Source of the DNA: Sphaerisporangium rubeum
GTDB taxonomy: Bacteria > Actinomycetota > Actinomycetes > Streptosporangiales > Streptosporangiaceae
Assembly: GCF_014207705.1 (NCBI RefSeq)
Contig: NZ_JACHIU010000001.1
Location: 4,642,501-4,706,500, forward strand
Reading direction: 5' to 3'
Length of the DNA stretch: 64,000 nucleotides
Part shown: positions 59,051 through 64,000 of the stretch, piece after piece
How the letters are laid out: the number at the start of each line of letters is the position of its first letter
Position numbering within the stretch: position 1 is the stretch's first letter
Position numbers and translations under genes: made by a program
Notes under the pieces: generated by a model
Seen by the model: only the letters and a program-made list of their open reading frames with translations
The model's database searches: none
Told to the model about the DNA's origin: nothing

Positions 59051-59962
59051 GTGACATTCGACTCGGATGACGTAGGAACCGTGATCCTCGACGGAGGGCT
59101 CGCCACCCACCTGGAGGCCCTCGGGTACGACCTGAGCGACGAGTTGTGGTCGGCACGCCTGCTCATTGAGGACCCCGAGGCCATCCTGCGGGCTCACCTG
59201 GACTACTTCGCCGCGGGTGCCGACGTCGCCACGACGGTCAGTTACCAGGCGAGCTTCCCTGGTCTGATGCGCCGGGGCCGCAACGAGCACGAGACGCGGG
59301 CCCTGCTGCAGCTGTCGGTGGAGCTGGCCGTCGAGGCGCGGGACGCCGCCGGCGGTGGTGTGGTCGCGGCGAGTATCGGGCCGTACGGCGCGTTCCTGGC
59401 GGACGGCGCCGAGTACACCGGTGACTACGACCTGGACGAGGACGGGCTGTTCGAGTGGCACCGCCGGCGCTGGGAGGTGCTCGCACGCAGCGGCGCCGAC
59501 CTGCTGGCCTGCGAGACCATCCCGTCGTACGCCGAGGCGAAGGCGATCGCGCGGCTGCTGGAACGGACGCCGGACGTCAACGCCTGGGTCGCATTCTCCT
59601 GCCGTGACGGGGAGTGCATCAGCGACGGCACGCCACTGGAACGCTGTGCGGAACTGTTCGCGGGGAACCCTCAGGTCGTGGCGATCGGCGTCAACTGCAC
59701 GTCCCCCGCGTACGTCGAGAGCCTGATCGGCCGCCTGAAGGACGCACCGGTCATCGTGTACCCCAACTCCGGTGAGACCTGGGACGCCGAGCGGCGCCGC
59801 TGGCGTGGCACCGCCGACCCGATGGACTTCGCCGCCGCCGCAGCGCGGTGGCGTGCCGCCGGCGCGACGTACATCGGGGGCTGCTGCCGCACCACTCCGG
59901 AGCACATCCGCCGGGTGCGCGACCGCCTGGAGGGGCCGGCGGACGAGCGAAGCGGGGCCTGA
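59051..59962 (+). CDS. mmuM: Homocysteine S-methyltransferase
   Basis: Zinc enzyme of 303 residues that transfers a methyl group (from S-methylmethionine or SAM) to homocysteine. The zinc-binding Cys residues are in VNCTSP (near 217) and GGCCRTTPEHI (near 277-287); LDGGLATHLEALG opens the barrel. GTG 59051 has no ribosome site, but TAAGGT (59039-59044) ends 6 bases before it, so the message may be leaderless. It is a single gene divergent from the SNF2 operon. Confidence 0.93.
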   Translation: MTFDSDDVGTVILDGGLATHLEALGYDLSDELWSARLLIEDPEAILRAHLDYFAAGADVATTVSYQASFPGLMRRGRNEHETRALLQLSVELAVEARDAAGGGVVAASIGPYGAFLADGAEYTGDYDLDEDGLFEWHRRRWEVLARSGADLLACETIPSYAEAKAIARLLERTPDVNAWVAFSCRDGECISDGTPLERCAELFAGNPQVVAIGVNCTSPAYVESLIGRLKDAPVIVYPNSGETWDAERRRWRGTADPMDFAAAAARWRAAGATYIGGCCRTTPEHIRRVRDRLEGPADERSGA

Positions 59963-60188
59963 GCGGCCGGCGACCGGTTCGTCCGGCGCGGAAGGGGAAC
60001 GACGCTTTTGCCGTCACCGAGCGTGACCGGCCGCACCGAAGATCCGTAACACAAGGACAGCCACGATGACCAGCGGCGGAATAGTAGCCACTGAGTAACA
60101 TCGCGGTCATCCGTGAGCACCACAAAGGCAACATTCTCACGGTTGACTCCTGACAGGCACCGACCTATGGCTGTCAACAGGAGGCGCG

Positions 60189-60926
60189 ATGACGTCCCCG
60201 CCGCACCCCCCTGAGCGACGGGCCGGCGAGCGAGCGGACCCACCCGCGACCGAGGTGGCGTTCGACGCCGCCACGCTGTCCACACGGGAGATCAACCGCT
60301 CGCTGCAGGCCATGCCGCGCGGCAGGGCGACGGTGAGCAACCCCGCGGGGCGGCACAACCTCGCCGTGGGCCTCGACGCGCCGGTCCGGGTCGAGATCGA
60401 CGGCCCCGCGGGTGACTACGCGGGTGGCCTCGGCAAGAAGGCCGTCGTCTCCGTGCGCGGCGCCGCGGGCTGCGGGGCCGGCGAGAACCTCATGTCCGGC
60501 TGCGTCCACGTGCGCGGCTCGGCGGGCCCGAGTGTCGCGGCGTCGGCCAGAGGCGGCACGGTGGTGGTGGACGGCGGCTGCGGCGCCAGAGCCGGCATCT
60601 CGCTCAAAGGCGGCACCTTGGTGGTCGGCGGTGACGTGGGGCCGCTGTGCGGGTTCCTCGCGCAGTCCGGCGTGATCCTGGTCGGCGGGGACGCCGGACG
60701 GCACCTCGGTGACTCGCTGTACGAGGCCGTGGTCTACGTCGCGGGACGGATCGCGGGGCTCGGCGCGGACGCCATAATGGAGGAGATCAACGAGCACGAC
60801 GTGACCTTCGTGAAGATCCTCGCGGACGGATACGGCCTCGATCACATCTCTCCTGAGAACATCTCCAAGGTCGTCTCCACCCGGCGCCTCTACCACCTCG
60901 ACGGTCACGTCGACGGTGCGTACTGA
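60189..60926 (+). CDS. Glutamate-synthase GXGXG-domain subunit (GlxC/MgsB-like)
   Basis: Protein of 245 residues equivalent to the C-terminal beta-helix (GXGXG) domain of glutamate synthase, as in GlxC or N-methylglutamate synthase subunit B. Repeated G-x-G-x-x-G turns (GDYAGGLGKKAVVSV, GAGENLMSGCVHV, GGTVVVDGG, GGTLVVGGD, GVILVGGDAGRHLG) form the helix. The N-terminal 25 residues are Pro/Arg-rich. AGGAGG lies 6 bases before the ATG. The FMN subunit gene follows after 18 bases. In isolation the domain has no activity. Confidence 0.9.
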   Translation: MTSPPHPPERRAGERADPPATEVAFDAATLSTREINRSLQAMPRGRATVSNPAGRHNLAVGLDAPVRVEIDGPAGDYAGGLGKKAVVSVRGAAGCGAGENLMSGCVHVRGSAGPSVAASARGGTVVVDGGCGARAGISLKGGTLVVGGDVGPLCGFLAQSGVILVGGDAGRHLGDSLYEAVVYVAGRIAGLGADAIMEEINEHDVTFVKILADGYGLDHISPENISKVVSTRRLYHLDGHVDGAY

Positions 60927-60944
60927 GCCGAGGAGGCCCGCCGC

Positions 60945-62249
60945 ATGAGCCACACCTTCTCCCCGGAGGTGATCGGTGAGATCCAGGAACGTGCCAGATT
61001 GGGCCGCTGCGAGGTGCGCGGCTGGGGTGCGCGCCGCGCGGTGCCGGGCTTCGACGACCTGCTCATCCTGACGGCGGGCCTGTCCGCCACTCCGCTGGAG
61101 GACCACAGGGAGCGGTGCGACACCCGCACCGTGCTCGGCACGCGCAACGCCGCGGAGCCGGTCATCCTGGACATCCCCATCACCATCGCCGGCATGTCGT
61201 ACGGCGCGCTGTCGGCCGGCGCCAAGGAGGCGCTGGCCCGGGCCGCGACGCTGACCGGCACCTCGGCCACGTCCGGCGAAGGCGGGCTGATCCCCGAGGA
61301 GCGCGGCGCCGCCAAGACACTGGTGTACCAGTGCCTGCCGTCGCGGTACGGCTTCGACCCCGACCATCTGCGCGCCGCCGACGCCGTCGAGATCGTGCTC
61401 GGCCAAGGCGCGTCCCCAGGCGCCGGTGGCGTGCTGCTCGGCCAGAAGGTCACCACGCCGGTGGCGTACATGCGCGACCTCCCCGAAGGCGTGGACCAGC
61501 GCACCGCGAGCCGCCACCCCGACTGGGCCGGCACCGAGGGCCTGCGCGTCAAGATCGAGGAGTTGCGCGAGGTCACCGGCTGGCGCATCCCCGTGTACGT
61601 CAAGATCGGCGCGTCCCGCGTCGCCGCCGACGTCCGCCACGCCGTGGAGGCCGGGGCCGACGTCATCGTGGTCGACGGCATGCAAGGCGGCACCGGCGCG
61701 GCCCACGACGTCTTCATCGAGCACACCGGCATCCCCACCCTCGCCGCGCTCCGCCTGGCCGCCGACACCCTCAAGGCCCTGTCGGTGGAGAACGAGGTGC
61801 AGCTCATCATCTCCGGCGGCATCCGCAGCGGCGCCGACGTCGCCAAGGCCCTGGCGTTAGGCGCCGACGCCGTCTCCCTGGGAGTGGCGGCCCTCATCGC
61901 CTTGGGCTGCAACTCCCCCTCCGACGACACCGGCGCCGACGTCAGCCTCGGCTACCGCGCGCTCGGCACCTCCCCCGGCTCCTGCACCGCCTGCCACACC
62001 GGCGGCTGCCCCGTCGGCATCGCCACCCAGGACGACATGCTCGCCGACCGCCTCGACCCCGACTTCGGCGCCGAACGCGTCGCCAACTACCTGCGCTCCC
62101 TGACCACGGAGGCCACCATGCTCGCCAGAGCCTGCGGCCGCAGCTCCGTGCACGACCTCTCCCCCGACGACCTGGTCGCCCTCACCGTGGAGGCCGCCGC
62201 CATGGCCCGCGTCCCCCTGGCCGGCACCACCTGGATCCCCGGCGGCTGA
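60945..62249 (+). CDS. FMN-binding glutamate synthase family protein (GlxD/MgsC-like)
   Basis: Protein of 434 residues corresponding to the FMN synthase domain of glutamate synthase: MSYGALSAGAKEALARAA and SGEGG near 85-108, GQGASPGAGGVL near 152, VKIGASRVAADV near 222, VDGMQGGTGAA near 243, and the [3Fe-4S] Cys cluster in SCTACHTGGCPVGIATQ near 346-362. It should make glutamate or N-methylglutamate from 2-oxoglutarate with the GXGXG partner. The class II amidotransferase partner (GlxB/MgsA) and a glutamine synthetase-like gene are not adjacent here. Confidence 0.92.
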   Translation: MSHTFSPEVIGEIQERARLGRCEVRGWGARRAVPGFDDLLILTAGLSATPLEDHRERCDTRTVLGTRNAAEPVILDIPITIAGMSYGALSAGAKEALARAATLTGTSATSGEGGLIPEERGAAKTLVYQCLPSRYGFDPDHLRAADAVEIVLGQGASPGAGGVLLGQKVTTPVAYMRDLPEGVDQRTASRHPDWAGTEGLRVKIEELREVTGWRIPVYVKIGASRVAADVRHAVEAGADVIVVDGMQGGTGAAHDVFIEHTGIPTLAALRLAADTLKALSVENEVQLIISGGIRSGADVAKALALGADAVSLGVAALIALGCNSPSDDTGADVSLGYRALGTSPGSCTACHTGGCPVGIATQDDMLADRLDPDFGAERVANYLRSLTTEATMLARACGRSSVHDLSPDDLVALTVEAAAMARVPLAGTTWIPGG

Positions 62250-62292
62250 CCGGCCCGCGCCGCCGGCGATCGGCGTTGCTACCCTCGCCGTC

Positions 62293-62790
62293 GTGGCGAT
62301 CATCAACTCCTGCTGCTCCTTCTGCGGAGCGGCCTACGAGCCCGGCCTGTCCTGGCCGCGGACCTGCGCCGAGTGCGGCAACACCAGCTACCTCAACCCC
62401 CTGCCGGTCGCGGTCATGGTGCTACCGGTGGACGACGGCCTTCTCATGGTCCGCCGGGACGTCGAGCCGCGCCGCGGCCTGCTCGCGCTCCCCGGCGGAT
62501 TCATCGACGTCGGCGAGTCCTGGCAGCAGGCCGCCGTGCGGGAGCTCCGCGAGGAGACGGGGGTGGTCGTCGACGCGGCCGACGTGCGGCTGTTCGACGC
62601 GGTCAGCGCGCCGGACGGCACCGTGCTGATCTTCGGTCTCGGGCCGCGTACGACCGCGGACACCTTGCCGCCGGTCGTACGCACCACGGAGACCAGCGAG
62701 TGGCTGGTGATCGACGGCCCTCAGGAGCTGGCGTTCCCCCTGCACACGCAGGCCGCGGCCCGCTTCTTCGGCGAGGGCCGATCGTCGTGA
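62293..62790 (+). CDS. Nudix hydrolase with N-terminal zinc ribbon
   Basis: Hydrolase of 165 residues. An N-terminal four-Cys zinc ribbon (CSFC and CAEC, about 8-29) precedes a complete Nudix box GGFIDVGESWQQAAVRELRE with EETG (about 69-91, the GX5EX7REUXEEXGU pattern). The ribbon recalls NADH pyrophosphatases, but the protein is shorter and lacks their extra motif, so substrate is open. GTG 62293 lacks a ribosome site; TACCCT (62280-62285) ends 7 bases before it, so it may be leaderless. Confidence 0.9.
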   Translation: MAIINSCCSFCGAAYEPGLSWPRTCAECGNTSYLNPLPVAVMVLPVDDGLLMVRRDVEPRRGLLALPGGFIDVGESWQQAAVRELREETGVVVDAADVRLFDAVSAPDGTVLIFGLGPRTTADTLPPVVRTTETSEWLVIDGPQELAFPLHTQAAARFFGEGRSS

Positions 62791-62838
62791 GCGTGCGGGG
62801 ACGCGCAGGGGACGGGTCGGCCCGGCCCCTGCCGGGGG

Positions 62839-63552
62839 TCAGGGGGAGGTGGTGCCGCGGGCCGCGCGAGCGGCGCGTTCTTGTTCGATCTTGGCGCTGG
62901 TGGCGTACTTGTCGACGTATTCCTGGCCGGAGAGTTCCATCAGCGCGTACATGATCTCGTCGGTGACGGCGCGGAGGACGAGGCGGTCGTCCTCCATGCC
63001 GTAGTAGCGGGAGAAGTCGAGGGGTTTGCCGTATCTGACGGTGGGGCGGATGCCGAGTTTGGGAAGGGGGCGGCCCGTCGGCATGATCTCGAAGGTGTCG
63101 AGCATGGCCCAGGGGATGACAGGGACGCGGGACTCCAGGGCCAGGCGGGCCACGCCGGTCTTGCCCTTGTAGAGGCGGCCGTCGGGTGAGCGGGTGCCTT
63201 CGGGGTAGATGCCGAGGAGGTGGCCTTCGCGGAGGATGCGCAGGCCGGTGCGCAGGGCGGCCTCGCTGGCCTTGCCGCCGGACCTGTCGATGGGGACGGT
63301 GCCGACGCCGGTGAAGAAGGCGCGGGTGAGCAGACCCTTGAGGCCGCGGCCGGTGAAGTACTCGGCTTTGCCGAGGGAGATGACCTTGCGCGGGAGAGGC
63401 AGGGGGCCGATGAAGTGGTCGGCGAAGGACAGGTGGTTGCCTGCCAGGATGGCGGCGCCTTGGCGTGGCACGTTTTCGATGCCGTCGACTTTGGGACGGA
63501 ACACCAGATGGAGCAGTGGCCCCAGAACGGCCTTCACCACCCAGTAGAACAC
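62839..63552 (-). CDS. 1-acyl-sn-glycerol-3-phosphate acyltransferase (PlsC family)
   Basis: Membrane-associated acyltransferase of 237 residues in phospholipid synthesis. Catalytic NHLSFADHF (HX4D motif, near 39-47), glycerol-phosphate-binding GKAEYF, IYPEGTRSPDGRLYKGKTGVA near 115-135 and VPVIPWAM near 144 are all present. A hydrophobic N-terminus (YWVVKAVLGPLLHLV) should anchor it. ATG 63552. It is convergent with the Nudix gene and divergent from the esterase gene. Confidence 0.93.
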   Translation of the reverse strand: MFYWVVKAVLGPLLHLVFRPKVDGIENVPRQGAAILAGNHLSFADHFIGPLPLPRKVISLGKAEYFTGRGLKGLLTRAFFTGVGTVPIDRSGGKASEAALRTGLRILREGHLLGIYPEGTRSPDGRLYKGKTGVARLALESRVPVIPWAMLDTFEIMPTGRPLPKLGIRPTVRYGKPLDFSRYYGMEDDRLVLRAVTDEIMYALMELSGQEYVDKYATSAKIEQERAARAARGTTSP

Positions 63553-63757
63553 GCGGGCACCTCATTTCCGGTCATACAGGCACCAGACCGCGTGGGGCCG
63601 TGGCGTGGCGTCATCTTCGCACGCCGCGAGCGTCGTGCCGAATCCTGCGCGGTCCGCATGATCACCGGACGGCGCGACACCGGGTCCTCGGATCTCGCGG
63701 GACCGGCCCCGCTCGTGCGACGATCGGGATGAGCCGTATCAGGAGAGGACGGGAAAC

Positions 63758-64000
63758 ATGCCGCTCATGCCCGGCTCCGCGCCGTACCACCACGAAGGCG
63801 GCCAGATCGGGGTGTTGCTGTGCCATGGCTTCACCGGCACGCCTCAGTCGTTGCGGCCGTGGGGCGAGCACCTCGCCGCGGCCGGCCTCACCGTGTCCCT
63901 GCCGAGGCTGCCGGGGCACGGCACCACGTGGCAGGAGATGAACCGCACCCGCTGGGAGGACTGGTTCGCCGAGCTGGAGCGCGCGTTCGACGCGTTGCGC
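63758..64000 (+). CDS. Alpha/beta-hydrolase (carboxylesterase/monoglyceride lipase), 5' part
   Basis: First 81 codons of an alpha/beta-hydrolase cut by the end of the window. IGVLLCHGFTGTPQSLRPW carries the oxyanion-hole HGF(T) motif and LPRLPGHGT the loop typical of carboxylesterases of the Est30/monoglyceride lipase family. The nucleophile Ser lies beyond base 64000. AGGAGAGG precedes the ATG at a suitable distance. Confidence 0.85.
   Translation, partial: MPLMPGSAPYHHEGGQIGVLLCHGFTGTPQSLRPWGEHLAAAGLTVSLPRLPGHGTTWQEMNRTRWEDWFAELERAFDALR

Noticed and set aside
59963-60188. GlnR boxes ahead of the glutamate-synthase-like genes
   Set aside because: Two GTAAC elements occur, but the spacing and second half-sites do not match the GTNAC-N6-GAAAC pattern well enough.

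Overview
The window is GC-rich DNA from a filamentous actinomycete, most likely a member of the Streptosporangiales/Streptosporangiaceae. This is an inference from three things: bldD sits next to the pyrimidine operon, the gene order metF - polyprenyl synthase - Rv2175c-like - PASTA kinase resembles other actinobacteria, and the phosphofructokinase is of the actinomycete PPi type. I see no tRNA or rRNA gene, insertion sequence, prophage or CRISPR array. Most of the window is chromosomal core with small lineage-specific insertions.

Layout. (1) 246-10064, minus strand: a tightly coupled pyrimidine operon pyrR-pyrB-pyrC-carA-carB-pyrK-pyrD-pyrF, led by a PyrR-binding RNA motif. (2) 10.5-14.5 kb: bldD (c-di-GMP-sensing developmental regulator), a GNAT enzyme, a YbaK-type editing protein, an L,D-transpeptidase, and a promoter with two SOS (LexA) boxes ahead of a HEPN-domain gene. 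(3) 14.9-24.1 kb: metF, a polyprenyl diphosphate synthase, thiE, an Rv2175c-like protein, an FAD reductase, a TPP riboswitch with thiO-thiS-thiG, and a PASTA Ser/Thr kinase. (4) 25.1-33.2 kb, minus strand: purine/ureide catabolism from a partial xanthine dehydrogenase, 8-oxoguanine deaminase, uricase, HIU hydrolase and OHCU decarboxylase to allantoinase, allantoicase and glycerate kinase. (5) 33.4-38.7 kb: endonuclease IV, an aminotransferase, a LytS/LytTR two-component pair and a sulfite-oxidase-like protein. (6) 38.8-44.8 kb: DAHP synthase behind a Phe-Trp-Tyr leader-peptide attenuator, thiI, an MHYT membrane protein, PPi-type phosphofructokinase and a lactonase. (7) 44.9-54.2 kb, the accessory part: a MarR-GNAT fusion, a large caspase-like/KAP NTPase fusion, dps, and a MerR regulator coupled to a VIT/vWA protein with a coding minisatellite. 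(8) 54.3-64 kb: SWIM and SNF2 ATPase pair, homocysteine methyltransferase, two glutamate-synthase-like subunits, a Nudix hydrolase, an acyltransferase and a truncated esterase.

Most notable observations: the FWY attenuator of the DAHP synthase gene; the degenerate caspase-like domain joined to a KAP NTPase; twin SOS boxes with a structured leader and no obvious classical SOS gene; a three-way-junction-like inverted-repeat element at 35511-35602; the MerR dyad promoter with a leaderless start; a purine operon from which the xanthine dehydrogenase molybdenum subunit is absent; and several minisatellites, one inserted inside a vWA fold.
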